A DNA stretch of 64,000 bases from Paenibacillus dendritiformis (GCF_945605565.1 NZ_OX216966.1:1-64000), one strand, 5' to 3'. Counted from the first letter of the stretch, positions 36,550-46,856 are shown. Made by a program: numbers and translations. The notes: generated by a model from the letters alone, not told the origin.

Positions 36550-37908
36550 TTATGTCGCGGAACTATCGGCCGGCTTCGTCTCCGGGGCGTCCGCCGCACC
36601 CAAGCCCGGCTGCTCTGCTTCCGCCGCCGGTTCCGGACGGCCCAACATCGTCTTCAGCTTCGTCCAGGGCATCCTCAGCAGCGCGAACAGCGACGGCTGC
36701 CGCGTCACGGCGACGAAGGCGACGCGGTCGTCCGGCGCGAGCAGCACGCCGAGCTGGTGATGCTCGCCGGCATAGAGCGCGCGCTGCAGGAAGCGCACCT
36801 CGCCGTCCCGGTTGTACACCTCCAGCTTGCAGAACGCCGCATTGGCGCGCAGCGCCTGATGCAGCTGCTCCTTCGTGCGCACCGGGACGCCGTTCGCCTT
36901 CGCGATGACCTCGCCAATCCGAATGCCGAGCGCTTCCGCCGGACTGCCCGGCAGCACCGCCAGCACACGCAGCCCGAGCGGATCATGCGTGAAGACCGGG
37001 CTGCGCTCGTTCTCCTCGCGGCGGCTGAACCAGATGAGCGCTTCATGCAGCCCAAGCGCTGCGATCGCCGCCAGCGGGACCAGCGGCCGCCACCAGGAAG
37101 CCGCCAGCCCGAGCGCGAGCAGAATCGCCGCATAGGCGAACAGGCGCGAGGCGCTTACCGCGGCCTTCTCCTGCGGCAGACGGGTGAACGTCAGCTCGGA
37201 GAAGCCGATGACGACCGGGAACGCGATCAGCGTCCAGCCCTGCTCCCATCCCGTGCCGAGGAGCGGCGTCCATGGAAGCGGCGTTCCCGTCGTCACCGAC
37301 GGAAAGAGCAGCAGCAGTGGAATCGGCCACAGGCTCTGCATCTGGTAGGCGCCGACAATCCGGCCCCGCTTGCTCTCCATGAACAACGGGCCGGCCATGC
37401 GTGCGGCCTGCTTGCGGATAAGCCAGGCTTCCGCCGCGTGCAGCAGCGCCACCAGGATGAGCAGCCCGGCCGCATCCATCTCCCGGATGGCGGCCACGAA
37501 CGGCGCGAGGAAGCCTTCCGGCGCCCAGGCCAGGGCGAACGCGTTCAGCGCGAACTGCGCCAGCGCGAGCACGCCCCCCGAGTATGCAAGACATAAGAAC
37601 CGGACGCGGAATAATAAGAGCAGCAGCGCAACCGCCCAGAGCGCTAGTATCACTTCCGCCGTGAAGGAGATGCCCAGGCCGATCGCCGCGGCCGAGACGG
37701 CGAGACCCGCCAGCAGCCCGCCCAGCCAGGCATGCCACGTATGCTCGATCCAGCTGTGCATCTTCACCGCGAACAGCCTTCGCTCGAGCAGCATCTGCCT
37801 GCGATAGATGAGTGCAATAAATAGAATGGATACCCAATAAAAAGGCGACAGCAGCCACTGAAGCAGCGCTTCCGCCAAATGAACGCCAATTTCCGTAAGG
37901 AGGTCCAC
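36550..37908 (-). CDS. minJ: polytopic membrane protein with PDZ domain, MinJ-like
   Basis: 452 residues: about eight membrane helices (residues 15-310) and a cytoplasmic PDZ domain (about 325-420; LRVLAVLPGSPAEALGIRIGEVIAKANG), ending in a Pro/Ala/Glu tail. In Bacillus subtilis MinJ bridges DivIVA and MinD to place the division septum and, like this gene, lies near ctpB and ftsEX. The synteny and architecture support the name; sequence identity cannot be measured here. The start is taken as GTG 37908 with AAGGGG 8 nt upstream; a longer frame to 38067 crosses the ctpB terminator and is unlikely. Confidence 0.65.
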   Translation of the reverse strand: MDLLTEIGVHLAEALLQWLLSPFYWVSILFIALIYRRQMLLERRLFAVKMHSWIEHTWHAWLGGLLAGLAVSAAAIGLGISFTAEVILALWAVALLLLLFRVRFLCLAYSGGVLALAQFALNAFALAWAPEGFLAPFVAAIREMDAAGLLILVALLHAAEAWLIRKQAARMAGPLFMESKRGRIVGAYQMQSLWPIPLLLLFPSVTTGTPLPWTPLLGTGWEQGWTLIAFPVVIGFSELTFTRLPQEKAAVSASRLFAYAAILLALGLAASWWRPLVPLAAIAALGLHEALIWFSRREENERSPVFTHDPLGLRVLAVLPGSPAEALGIRIGEVIAKANGVPVRTKEQLHQALRANAAFCKLEVYNRDGEVRFLQRALYAGEHHQLGVLLAPDDRVAFVAVTRQPSLFALLRMPWTKLKTMLGRPEPAAEAEQPGLGAADAPETKPADSSAT

Positions 37909-38042
37909 TTCATTCGCCCCTTTCAGATATGCGACTTGCCATGTCACAAGCAGAGACGCTGTTCCTCTCCAAGCGAGGACAACGCTGCTGCGGGGAATCG
38001 AAGCCACGTATAGATACAATCTCATACTTTCCCGTATAGCTG

Positions 38043-38084
38043 AAAAAAGGAAGGCCGGCAAGTTCAAGCTTGCGACCTTCCTTT
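38043..38084 (-). terminator. terminator after the carboxyl-terminal protease gene
   Basis: Minus-strand arms GGAAGGTCGCAAG and CTTGCCGGCCTTCC followed by TTTTTT, 17 nt after the stop. Confidence 0.85.
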
Positions 38085-38100
38085 CATTATTCGACGGCGG

Positions 38101-39540
38101 TTAGCGAATTTCCTGCTTCACCGTTTCTACCGCTTTTTTCAATTGCGCATCATTCTTCGGATCACGCATCGCCTTCAAAATGTCGCCTTCCAGCTTCTCC
38201 GCCGTCTTCGCGTCCACCTGGCCAGTCGCGCTCAATCCGGCGGCGCTCTGGAACGACTTCAGCGCGGCTTCGGTCTCCTTGGAGAAATAGCCGTCCGTAC
38301 GGCCCGGCTTATAACCGAGACCATCCAGAATAAGCTGCATATTTTTCACGTCCGCATCGTTCATATCGAACTTCAGCGTTTTGTCCCGGGGAAGCGGAGC
38401 GACACTGTAATATTCCGGCTGATGAACGACAATATCCGGTTCGATGCCTTTTTCATGAATCCAATTGCCATCCGGAGTGAGCCACTTCGCAATCGTAATC
38501 TTGATCAGGCCGCCGTCGCCCGAATCATAACTCGTCTGCACCGTTCCTTTGCCAAAGGTATGCTCGCCGACCAGCTTCGCTCCGGCGGATTCCTTCAACG
38601 CGCTCGCCATAATCTCGGAAGCGCTCGCGCTGCCCTTATTGGTCAGCACCGCGACCGGGTACGGCTTCACGGCTGTGGAGGTTCCTTGGGAGTTGTACTT
38701 GTCGCGCTCCTTATTGCGGTTCTCCACCTGCACGATCGTCTTGCCCTTCGGTACGAACTGCTCCGTCATCTTCTGCACAATATCGAGCACCCCGCCCGGG
38801 TTGCTGCGCACGTCGATGACAAGCCCCTTCATGCCCTGCTTCTCCAGCTTCTCGAGTTCTTCCTTGAACCGGTCGAACGTGTTCATCGAGAATTGGCGCA
38901 CCTCAATATATCCGATTTTGTCATCCAGCATCTTCGGATAGACCGTCTCGAAATCCACTTCATCGCGGACGACCGTCAGTTCAATCGGCTCTGACTGTCC
39001 TGCGCGCTTGATCGCGATTTTCGCCTTGGTGCCTTTCGGGCCGCGAATCTTTTCCACGGCTTCATTCAACGTCTTGCCTGCCAGGCTCTCGCCGTTGACG
39101 GAGAGAAGCACGTCCTTCGGCTTCACGCCCGCCTTCTCGGCAGGCGAGCCCTTAATCGGGGACACGACCGTGACCTCGCCGTTCTCCATCGTCACTTCCG
39201 CTCCGATGCCCGTAAAGGCGCCTTCGATGCTGTGATTGAATTGATCGGCTTCCTCCGCCTCCATATAAGAGGAGTAAGGATCCTGAAGTGCCGAGATCAT
39301 GCCATGTACAGCCCCGTTCACAATCTTCTCGCGTTCTACCGGGGTTACATACTTATTTTCAATAATGCCGAGAGCGGAATTGATCTTCTGCATCTCCTGC
39401 GGGGACAGGCCTTTGCCTGTGGCCGCTGCTTGTCCTCCGCTGGCCAGACTGGGCAAATCCACCGCAGCCAGCGTCACCACGCTGCTCGCCAGCACTGCCG
39501 CCCCTACAAGCAAGGCGACCGTCCGTCCTTTGAACGACAT
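38101..39540 (-). CDS. ctpB: S41 carboxyl-terminal processing protease
   Basis: A 479-residue serine protease acting outside the membrane. It has a signal anchor (about 5-30), a PDZ domain (about 95-180, VVSPIKGSPAEKAGVKPKD), an S41 core with the catalytic Ser in GSASASEIMASALK and Lys in HTFGKGTVQTSYD, and a C-terminal peptidoglycan-binding domain 1 (QLILDGLGYKPGRTDGYF). In Bacillus the CtpB branch cleaves SpoIVFA during sporulation; the wall-binding tail matches the CtpA/CtpB types of Paenibacillus. It follows the M23 gene in the division cluster. Confidence 0.88.
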   Translation of the reverse strand: MSFKGRTVALLVGAAVLASSVVTLAAVDLPSLASGGQAAATGKGLSPQEMQKINSALGIIENKYVTPVEREKIVNGAVHGMISALQDPYSSYMEAEEADQFNHSIEGAFTGIGAEVTMENGEVTVVSPIKGSPAEKAGVKPKDVLLSVNGESLAGKTLNEAVEKIRGPKGTKAKIAIKRAGQSEPIELTVVRDEVDFETVYPKMLDDKIGYIEVRQFSMNTFDRFKEELEKLEKQGMKGLVIDVRSNPGGVLDIVQKMTEQFVPKGKTIVQVENRNKERDKYNSQGTSTAVKPYPVAVLTNKGSASASEIMASALKESAGAKLVGEHTFGKGTVQTSYDSGDGGLIKITIAKWLTPDGNWIHEKGIEPDIVVHQPEYYSVAPLPRDKTLKFDMNDADVKNMQLILDGLGYKPGRTDGYFSKETEAALKSFQSAAGLSATGQVDAKTAEKLEGDILKAMRDPKNDAQLKKAVETVKQEIR

Positions 39541-39612
39541 TGAATCACCGCCTTTGTCTTGTCCATATGCGCATGCTCAGGTCTTTACTAGTATATGCCA
39601 TTGCAGTGCATT

Positions 39613-40851
39613 TTATTTGAGATAATCGTCCGGATTCACCTGTTCGCCGTTCAGCCGCACTTCGAAATGAAGATGGTTGCCCGTCGCGCGGCCGGTCTGG
39701 CCGACTTCCGCGATCTTGTCGCCACGCTTGACGGTATCGCCCTTCTGAACCTTGATGCCGCCCGGGCGAATATGGCCATACAGCGTCCAGAGCCCGTTGC
39801 CGTGATCAATTATAACACAATTGCCGTATCCCCCATACCACTCGGCTACGATAACCGCTCCGTCCTCGGCCGCATAGATCGGCGTCCCGCCCGGGGTCGC
39901 CATGTCGATGCCGCTGTGGAACGCGCTTTTGGCGCCGGTGATCGGATCCGTGCGGTAACCGAACGGCGAAGAAATGTAGTAGTCAGCCTGCAGCGGCAGA
40001 CCGAGTTTGCCGCCGGAGTACGTATATACTTTCCGCGACGTTTGGCCCGTCTTGCGCTGCTGGCGCTGCGCATTCAGCTCATTCTTCTTGCGAATCAGCT
40101 CGGCGCGCTGCTTGGCGAATTCCATCAGGAGACGCTCCTGCTCCTCGCTCACGCCGTGGTTGTCTTCCGCCTGCTGCTCATAGCTGGCGATCATAACCTT
40201 CTTCTCTTTTTCCTTCAACTGCAAGTTCTTCTTCGCTTCATCCAGCTTCGCATACAGCAGCTTGACCCGCTTCAGCTCCGTCTCGATCTCCTTCTTCTTG
40301 ACGACGGCCAATTCCTTGTCCCGCTTATGCTCGGTCAATATTTCCTTGTCCCGCGAAGCGATCGTCTGCATCGAGTCGAGCCGATCGACGAAGTCGGAGA
40401 AGCTTGTGGCGCTGAACAAGACATCGATATAAGAGACAGCGCCGTTCGTATACATCAGCTGCACGCGCGAATCGAGCAGCTTCTCCCGTTCAGCGATCCG
40501 GTGCTTGATGTCCTCGAGATCCTGGGCCGCCTCCTCCAGATTTGCTTCCGTCTTGTCGATTTCGAGAGTCACGTCGAGCATTTCCTTCGTCTTCTTCTCG
40601 ATCTCGCCGACAACGTAATTCAGATCCTTGGTCGTCTTCTTAATCAGCTTCTCGGCTTGCGCTTTCTGCGCATCGGCCTCCTGCTGCTTCTGTTCCGCTT
40701 CCTGCATCTGCCGCTGCAGATCTTGAAGCTGCTTATTCACTTTATCCAGCTCCGACGCTTCCCCAACCGTCGGCGGCACGAGTGTCATTAGAAGAGCGCC
40801 CCCTGCTATCAGGGCAATCCATTTCTTCTTCCATCCTTGCTTAGTCAACAC
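39613..40851 (-). CDS. M23 peptidase with N-terminal coiled coil (EnvC-like)
   Basis: 412 residues: signal peptide (about 10-32), long coiled coil (33-265, repeated Gln/Lys/Glu heptads such as KVNKQLQDLQRQMQEAEQK), and a LytM/M23 zinc peptidase domain with HSGIDMA and HLHFEV, plus GGYGNCVIIDHGNG. The coiled coil is of the kind that docks on the FtsX outer loop, and the gene directly follows ftsX, so it is probably the wall hydrolase switched by FtsEX (PcsB/CwlO/EnvC role). The start is GTG 40851 or TTG 40848 behind AAGGAGG. Confidence 0.85.
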   Translation of the reverse strand: MLTKQGWKKKWIALIAGGALLMTLVPPTVGEASELDKVNKQLQDLQRQMQEAEQKQQEADAQKAQAEKLIKKTTKDLNYVVGEIEKKTKEMLDVTLEIDKTEANLEEAAQDLEDIKHRIAEREKLLDSRVQLMYTNGAVSYIDVLFSATSFSDFVDRLDSMQTIASRDKEILTEHKRDKELAVVKKKEIETELKRVKLLYAKLDEAKKNLQLKEKEKKVMIASYEQQAEDNHGVSEEQERLLMEFAKQRAELIRKKNELNAQRQQRKTGQTSRKVYTYSGGKLGLPLQADYYISSPFGYRTDPITGAKSAFHSGIDMATPGGTPIYAAEDGAVIVAEWYGGYGNCVIIDHGNGLWTLYGHIRPGGIKVQKGDTVKRGDKIAEVGQTGRATGNHLHFEVRLNGEQVNPDDYLK

Positions 40852-40912
40852 GGTTCCTCCTTACCTGTCATCTGGTGCATCTGCGTCGAGGGTCTATTTT
40901 TGAAAAAAGTGA

Positions 40913-41824
40913 TTATACCTTCAAGAACTTCCGTATCGAAATCGTGCTTCCCCATACGCCGATGACGACGCCGAGGCCGAGCAGCGTTCCGCCTACGAGC
41001 AGCCAAATATCTTTAAGGGGAACCAGCTTAATAATCATCAGTCCGAACTCAAAATGCGTGGTCAGCTGCTGATACCCGTAGAATAGAAGCACGATGGTCA
41101 CCACCGAGCCAATAATGCCGAGCAGAGCCCCTTCCACGAAGAACGGGCCGCGGATAAAGGAATTTGTCGCGCCGACCAGCTTCATGATGCCGATCTCGCG
41201 CTGACGCGCCATAATTGTCACCTTAATCGTATTGGAAATGAGGAACATGGCCGTCACGGCCAGCCCGGCCACAACGAGCAACCCAAAGTTGCGGATAGTC
41301 GAGGTGACTTTGAACAGTGTCTCGACGGTGCCTTTGCCGTACTGCACCTTCCAGATCGGCTTGGCGCTGTTCGTCTCGTTCAGCATCGAGATTTTTTTGG
41401 CCACCATCGGCACATCATCCGGCTCGTATACATCGACCGTGAAGGAATCCGGCAGCGGATTGGTCTCGTCGTTATAGCCGGCGAGCAGTTCCTTGCCGTC
41501 CTCGCCCATTTGCTGCTCCAGCAGCTTCATTCCTTCCTTCTTCGAGATGAAGACGACCTTGCTGACTTCGGACATATTGCCGATATCGGTCTCCAGCAGC
41601 TTCGTCTCCTCCGGCGTCACATCCAGTTGAAGGAAGACCCGAATCTGCACTTGATTGTCAATATTGTTCGTAATGGCATTGACATTGATGGACAATACCA
41701 TGAATACACCGAGAATGAACAGAGAGATCACGATCGAACTTACGGAGGCGAATGACATCCATCCGTTGCGGAACAAGCTCTTGCTGCCTTCTCTCAGATG
41801 GCGGGCCAACGTATTAAAAGTCAT
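40913..41824 (-). CDS. ftsX: cell-division ABC transporter permease-like protein FtsX
   Basis: A 303-residue membrane protein with four helices (about 22-45, 170-195, 225-245, 270-295) and one large outer loop after the first. [28 protein letters not shown] and IMARQREIGIMKLVGATNSFIRGPFF are hallmark segments. With FtsE it relays a cytoplasmic ATPase signal to wall hydrolases. The ATG at 41824 overlaps the end of ftsE by 11 nt, which decides against the longer frame to 41932. Confidence 0.95.
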   Translation of the reverse strand: MTFNTLARHLREGSKSLFRNGWMSFASVSSIVISLFILGVFMVLSINVNAITNNIDNQVQIRVFLQLDVTPEETKLLETDIGNMSEVSKVVFISKKEGMKLLEQQMGEDGKELLAGYNDETNPLPDSFTVDVYEPDDVPMVAKKISMLNETNSAKPIWKVQYGKGTVETLFKVTSTIRNFGLLVVAGLAVTAMFLISNTIKVTIMARQREIGIMKLVGATNSFIRGPFFVEGALLGIIGSVVTIVLLFYGYQQLTTHFEFGLMIIKLVPLKDIWLLVGGTLLGLGVVIGVWGSTISIRKFLKV

Positions 41825-42500
41825 ATCCGTATTCCCCCCGAACCTCATCCCGCACGATATGTCCGTGCTCAATCGCGATAACCCGCTGACGCATGGCGTT
41901 AACGATGTCCTTGTTATGCGTCGCCATGACAATCGTCGTTCCGCGGTAATTAATTTCCTCCAGCAGCTTCATAATGCCCCAGGAATTCTCGGGGTCGAGG
42001 TTGCCGGTCGGCTCATCCGCCACGATAACCGACGGATTGTTCACGATCGCCCGGGCGATCGCAATCCGCTGCTGCTCCCCGCCGGACAATTGGGCAGGCA
42101 GACTCGATGCCTTATGCTTCAAGCCGACCAGCTCGAGCACCTCCGGCACCCGGCGCTTAATGACCTTCGGCGGAGCCTCGATGACTTCCATCGCGAAGGC
42201 TACATTTTCATAGGCAGTCAGCTTGGGAAGCAGGCGGAAATCCTGAAATACGACGCCGATATTGCGCCGCACGAACGGAATCTTGCGCTGCTTCAGCTTC
42301 CCGATATTGAATCCGCTGACGACAATCTGCCCTTTCGTCGGGATTTCTTCTCTGTATATCAGCTTCATAAAGGTTGATTTCCCCGCTCCGGAAGGACCAA
42401 CCACATAGACGAACTCATCCTTGTCAATCTGGACAGAGACTCCGCGCAACGCATGCGATCCGTCCGCGTACGTCTTCCACACATCCTGCATTTCTATCAA
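41814..42500 (-). CDS. ftsE: cell-division ABC ATPase FtsE
   Basis: A 228-residue ATPase partner of FtsX. Walker A is [13 protein letters not shown], the Q-loop region is VFQDFRLL, the signature is [14 protein letters not shown], and Walker B is [13 protein letters not shown], all intact. The start is TTG 42500 (AGGGTG upstream), or the ATG four codons in. It is the first gene of the minus-strand division group ftsE-ftsX-M23-ctpB. The 270-bp gap to the divergent esterase holds the promoters. Confidence 0.95.
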   Translation of the reverse strand: MIEMQDVWKTYADGSHALRGVSVQIDKDEFVYVVGPSGAGKSTFMKLIYREEIPTKGQIVVSGFNIGKLKQRKIPFVRRNIGVVFQDFRLLPKLTAYENVAFAMEVIEAPPKVIKRRVPEVLELVGLKHKASSLPAQLSGGEQQRIAIARAIVNNPSVIVADEPTGNLDPENSWGIMKLLEEINYRGTTIVMATHNKDIVNAMRQRVIAIEHGHIVRDEVRGEYGYDF

Positions 42501-42770
42501 ATCATCACACCCTACGTTATAAAAGATTAGCCTCTACATATTCGACACCTGTACGCCAATTCCTCTAAGAACAATCGAATTTCAACATCTTTTTCCGGTC
42601 TGTATGAGTTGCGACCTTGTACATCATGCGGAAAATGTCGATTCGACCATCGTTCAACCCCGCAAGGAGAAAGGCCCTTTTTCCTGACCATCTTTCGTAT
42701 GTTACAATCTCCATACTTGCAGTAGCGGGATCAACTAACAAAGCACGCAGCGACACCGAGAAAGGAATGG

Positions 42771-43877
42771 TTGATTCGAATGAATACAAAGAAAACGCGT
42801 CATCGAATATCGCGATGGATACTTGGTACCGTTATCGTCGCTATCTTCGTTATTCCTGTATTGCTCATATATATCATCGGTCAGTTCACGCCTTCTCTTA
42901 ACGCCCTGATCATTAAGCGGCTCTTCGAATGGAAGCCGTTTGCGTCGCCCACCAACATCGAGACGATCAATAAGCAAGTCCATGTCGTAAAGGATGTTCT
43001 ATATGATGAGCACGGTATGGAGAACAGCCTCCTCGATATCTACTATCCGAAGCATGCCGGCAAGGAACTCCCCGTCATTATGTGGATACACGGAGGTGGA
43101 TTCGTATCCGGCAATAAAGAGCAAACGCAAGAGTACGGAATGGCGCTCGCCAATGCGGGGTATGTCGTAGCCAATATCAACTACGCCCTTGCACCGGGGC
43201 AAAAATATCCGGGTCCCGTCATTCAAGCCAACCAAGCGCTGAAATATTTGCAGGACCATATTGGGCAATACGGCGGCGATATGAGCCGACTATTTATTGG
43301 CGGTGATTCGGCGGGAGCCCAAATCGCCAGTCAAACTGCGGCTGTCATCACGAATGATAAACTGGCGAATTCGATGGGAATACAACCCTCTGTCGATAAA
43401 AAACAGCTCAAAGGAGCCCTTTTATACTGTGGTCTTTACAATATGGATAGAATGACTCAGCCTCAGTCCTCTTTTATCCTGCGGCTTGGAGTGAAGTCGG
43501 TATTTTGGTCCTATACGGGAGTCAAAGATTTCGCCACGTTCTCCCGGCTGGATGAGATGTCCACGGTTCACCATGTCACGCCGGATTACCCGCCTGTTTT
43601 TCTTACTGTGGGAGACGTCGATCCATTGGCGCCGCATTCTGCGGATCTGATCGCCGTTCTCACTCGGAACGGTGTCGAAGTGGACACTGTATTATTTGAT
43701 GGGACGAATCCTGAACTGGGCCATGAGTATCAATTTGATTTTGCTTCTCCCCATGCCGAAAAAACATTAGGAAGAACATTTAAATTTCTGAAAAAGCATA
43801 GCTCACGGCACAGCAACCGTCCCCACGCTTTCCAAGTAAAGTTTGCCTCTTCGCGCGCATATAGTGAGAGAGACTGA
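42771..43877 (+). CDS. membrane-anchored alpha/beta hydrolase (HSL-type esterase)
   Basis: 368 residues: an N-terminal membrane anchor (about 15-38, GTVIVAIFVIPVLLIYII) and an alpha/beta hydrolase domain with oxyanion motif HGGGFVSG, nucleophile elbow GGDSAGAQIAS, the acid around VGDVDPLAPHSAD and the His in LGHEYQF. It is probably an extracytoplasmic esterase/lipase of the hormone-sensitive-lipase-like group; the substrate is unknown. The start is TTG 42771 (AAAGGA upstream) or ATG 42780. It reads towards the VanW gene 33 nt on. Confidence 0.75.
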   Translation: MIRMNTKKTRHRISRWILGTVIVAIFVIPVLLIYIIGQFTPSLNALIIKRLFEWKPFASPTNIETINKQVHVVKDVLYDEHGMENSLLDIYYPKHAGKELPVIMWIHGGGFVSGNKEQTQEYGMALANAGYVVANINYALAPGQKYPGPVIQANQALKYLQDHIGQYGGDMSRLFIGGDSAGAQIASQTAAVITNDKLANSMGIQPSVDKKQLKGALLYCGLYNMDRMTQPQSSFILRLGVKSVFWSYTGVKDFATFSRLDEMSTVHHVTPDYPPVFLTVGDVDPLAPHSADLIAVLTRNGVEVDTVLFDGTNPELGHEYQFDFASPHAEKTLGRTFKFLKKHSSRHSNRPHAFQVKFASSRAYSERD

Positions 43878-43910
43878 TCTTTTACTTTCTTCACGCAGGA
43901 GGCAATTGGT

Positions 43911-45347
43911 TTGAAAAAAATACATGCGCTATTCATCGCCGCCGCTTCGCTGCTGCTGGCCGCTACCGCCCTGTGGGGCTGGGCGAACAGCTATGCTTCG
44001 CAAGACCGCATTCCGCCGGAGGTCCGGCTCTCTTCCTGGGAAGTGGGCGGGATGTCCTTTGCTGCCTTTCGCGAGGAACTGGATCAGCGCCTGCGGCAAT
44101 TGGAAGCGACGCCGGTGGAGGTCACCTTCGGGTCCAGCGGGGTAGCTCCGGTCAAGACGACCTTGTCCGCGCTCGGGGTCACGTATGACGCGAAGCCGCT
44201 CTTGACCGCGCTGAAGCCTTTGCAGGAAGGGTCTCTCTGGGAGCGAATAATGGCAAGAAGAAGCTTCAAGAAGGATTGGGGGCTGCAGTTTCATTGGAAA
44301 GCGGATGTGTGGAAGGAGCGGTTTACGCCAGGCTGGGAGACGGCAAGCTTCGGGAAGCCGGTCAATGCCTCGCGCGAGATTACGAAGGATGACCAGGTCG
44401 TCTATACACCGGAGCGGCAAGTCTACCGCGTCGATCGGGTGCAGCTGGAGCAGTTGATCCGGGCAGCCATTCCTCCGGTCTGGCATGAAGGAGGAGCCAT
44501 CCGCATCGAAGCCCCTCTGGTGCTGACCGATCCGCCGGTAACGGTCGCCTCCCTGAAGGCGGAAGGGATCGAGCGCAAAATTATCGAGTTCTCGACCGGC
44601 TTCGTCAAATCCGAGGACGGACGCACGCATAATGTCGTATCCGCCGCCAAAACGATCGACGACATGATATTAAAACCCGGCGATATTTTCGATTATGACA
44701 AAGTGATTGCGGAGACAGAGAAGAAGTACGGCTTCAAGGAAGCTCCTGTCATTTATAACGGCAAATTGGTGCCCGGCATCGGCGGCGGCATCTGCCAAGT
44801 CTCAAGCACGCTCTACAATGCGGTGCTCCGGACAGGACTCGAAATCGTCGAACGGCGCAATCATTCCCTGCCGGTCTCATACCTGCCTCTGGGGCTGGAC
44901 GCGACCTTCTCCCAGGGCTATATCAATTTCAAGTTCAAAAACTCTACCGGCAAGCACCTCCTTATCCGGACCGAGACCGAAAACGGGCGCTTGACGATTA
45001 AATTTTTCGGCACGATGGATAAGAACCTCTCCTATAAAATGGAGACGAAAACCGTCAAGGTGCTCGATCCGCAAGTAAAGTACGTCAAAAATCCGAATCT
45101 GACCGCAGGCACGGAGCAGGTGCTGCAGCAGGGCAAGAAAGGATATGTAGTCGAGTCGTACCGCATTAAAATGGTGGAAGGCAAAGAGCTGGAGCGCGAG
45201 CGCATTGCGATGGATACCTACCGGCCTCAGCCGTCGCTGATCGCCGTGAATAACGGCAGCGGGACCGTTCCGGCAAAGCCGAAGACAGAGAAGGAACCGA
45301 TTGTGGAGGATGGAATCAACGGGCCTGATTTCAAGCCGAATACGTAA
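43911..45347 (+). CDS. VanW family protein with G5-like C-terminus
   Basis: A 478-residue exported protein. It has a signal peptide/anchor (5-27), a peptidoglycan-binding-4-like N-terminal half, a VanW domain (about 230-360; VVSAAKTIDDMILKPGDIFDY, PGIGGGICQVSSTLYNAVL, RRNHSLPVSYLPLGLDATFSQ) and a G5-like segment (about 365-440). Members are linked to the cell wall but the biochemistry of VanW is not known. The TTG start is fixed by AGGAGG 8 nt upstream. It may share a transcript with the esterase. Confidence 0.85.
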   Translation: MKKIHALFIAAASLLLAATALWGWANSYASQDRIPPEVRLSSWEVGGMSFAAFREELDQRLRQLEATPVEVTFGSSGVAPVKTTLSALGVTYDAKPLLTALKPLQEGSLWERIMARRSFKKDWGLQFHWKADVWKERFTPGWETASFGKPVNASREITKDDQVVYTPERQVYRVDRVQLEQLIRAAIPPVWHEGGAIRIEAPLVLTDPPVTVASLKAEGIERKIIEFSTGFVKSEDGRTHNVVSAAKTIDDMILKPGDIFDYDKVIAETEKKYGFKEAPVIYNGKLVPGIGGGICQVSSTLYNAVLRTGLEIVERRNHSLPVSYLPLGLDATFSQGYINFKFKNSTGKHLLIRTETENGRLTIKFFGTMDKNLSYKMETKTVKVLDPQVKYVKNPNLTAGTEQVLQQGKKGYVVESYRIKMVEGKELERERIAMDTYRPQPSLIAVNNGSGTVPAKPKTEKEPIVEDGINGPDFKPNT

Positions 45348-45408
45348 TTGGAGCCTGTACCGCGGGAATTCCCGCTCCGACGTCTTGTGGACGTGTGGGC
45401 GGCATGTT

Positions 45409-45436
45409 TACAGCCTTGGCCGAATGGGGCCAAGGC
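45409..45436. terminator. hairpin between VanW and KamA-family genes
   Basis: CAGCCTTGGCC and GGCCAAGGCTG form an 11-bp stem in a convergent gap. The T-run is weak on both sides. The remaining 45437-45680 shows no gene. Confidence 0.55.
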
Positions 45437-45680
45437 TGTTCCCTGTCCAGAATGATGTTCTTATGGGTCGCCCAACCGTCATGCGGTGAGCGCCGCCTCT
45501 TCATAAGAATGAAGTTGGATCCGGATGCAAGGCGATACATTGCAGTTCGCCGCCATTCCCTGTAGTCGGTCGTCCGAAGCTGGTGGCCTTTCCACAGTTG
45601 GACAGGCCAGGTTGTTCACCGGAACCGGGGTCGGTCAACGGGACTAACGAGTCGGACAATCGACAGGGCGGAACTTTGCA

Positions 45681-46856
45681 TTACGCATCCCTCTTCGTTC
45701 GACGCTGCGGCATATCTGGCAGCGCATTGACGGACACGACGTCCTCGGTCTTCTTCACCGGCGGCGTCCAGAACTGTTCGTTCCCTGGCAAATCATCGAA
45801 CCACGCCGCGTCGTCCGGACAATCCAGCACCATGAAGCGTCCATAATGGTTGTCGCGGGATTGATGGTATTTCAGATATGCCTTGCCGTCTTCGATTGCG
45901 AGAATCTCAATCTTCCCTGACGTGTGGCTCATCGAGAGGCGAACCCGCTTCCCTAAGCCGGATGTCTTCGCCTTCGCTTCCTCTACCAGGCGGTACACTT
46001 CCTTCAGCGGAAGAACGAACTCACTGTTCCCCGCGACCGGGCGGTTGATGAAGAAATAATAAGGCGTCACGCCTGCCCAGGACAGCTTGTCGAGCAGTTC
46101 GCCCAGCACATCGGCATTGTCATTGATGCCGCGAAGAACGGGCGTCTGATTGACGACGATGGCGCCGGCCTGATGGAGCGCTTCGAAGCCCCGCTTCGCT
46201 TCCGCCGTAATCTCGCGCGGATGGTTAATATGAGCCATCACATAGATGCGCTTGTCGGCCGAGGAGAATTCGCGAATCGTCTCCAGCAGTGCCTCGTCTT
46301 CATAGATTCGCATCGGATTGAATACGGGCATTTTGGATCCCAGGCGAATGATTTGCACATGCGGGATGGCGCGAAGGCGTTCCAGAATCATTCTAAGCTT
46401 CGGTGTCGCGAGGATGAGGCTATCCCCGCCGGTTAACAGGACATTGTTGATTTCGGGGTGGTCGGCAATATAGGCCAAGCCGGGATTGACATCGGACATT
46501 GCTTCTTTGACATCGTTGCGGAAGAGTCGCTTGCGGAAGCAGTATCGGCAATAGGCGCCGCACACTTCCGACACAATTAACAAGGCGGTGGTGCCATACT
46601 TGTGCTGGCAGCCGGGGACGACATAGTTGGTGTCCTCATCCGAGGCATCCCAACGGCCGTACTCCTGCAGTTCACCCGTGTTCGGAATCACTAGCTTCCG
46701 AATGGGGTCATCGGGGTCGTTCCAATCAATGAGGTTCAAATAATAGTCATTTACACGAAATACGAACTTTTCCGTGATTTGCTTCAGCCGTTTCCTCTCC
46801 GTCTCGGGTATCTGCGTGATCTTCTCGATGTCGGTAACGTACTTCGGCATAGGCAT
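45681..46856 (-). CDS. KamA family radical SAM aminomutase
   Basis: 391 residues, radical SAM and PLP enzyme family of lysine 2,3-aminomutase. The cluster motif is CGAYCRYC (Cys99, 103, 106) followed by FRKRLF; NNVLLTGGDSL and the C-terminal GK of SHTSGKIEIL (PLP-lysine region) are present. It is shorter than Bacillus KamA (about 470 residues), so the substrate could be lysine, glutamate or another amino acid. The start is ATG 46856, six nt after AGGAGGG; upstream Met codons are too close to that site. It is a monocistronic minus-strand gene. Confidence 0.82.
   Translation of the reverse strand: MPMPKYVTDIEKITQIPETERKRLKQITEKFVFRVNDYYLNLIDWNDPDDPIRKLVIPNTGELQEYGRWDASDEDTNYVVPGCQHKYGTTALLIVSEVCGAYCRYCFRKRLFRNDVKEAMSDVNPGLAYIADHPEINNVLLTGGDSLILATPKLRMILERLRAIPHVQIIRLGSKMPVFNPMRIYEDEALLETIREFSSADKRIYVMAHINHPREITAEAKRGFEALHQAGAIVVNQTPVLRGINDNADVLGELLDKLSWAGVTPYYFFINRPVAGNSEFVLPLKEVYRLVEEAKAKTSGLGKRVRLSMSHTSGKIEILAIEDGKAYLKYHQSRDNHYGRFMVLDCPDDAAWFDDLPGNEQFWTPPVKKTEDVVSVNALPDMPQRRTKRDA

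Noticed and set aside
42565..42789. A 74-codon minus-strand frame between ftsE and the esterase gene
   Set aside because: It overlaps the start of the esterase gene and has no recognisable motif or ribosome binding site; the gap must also hold two promoters.
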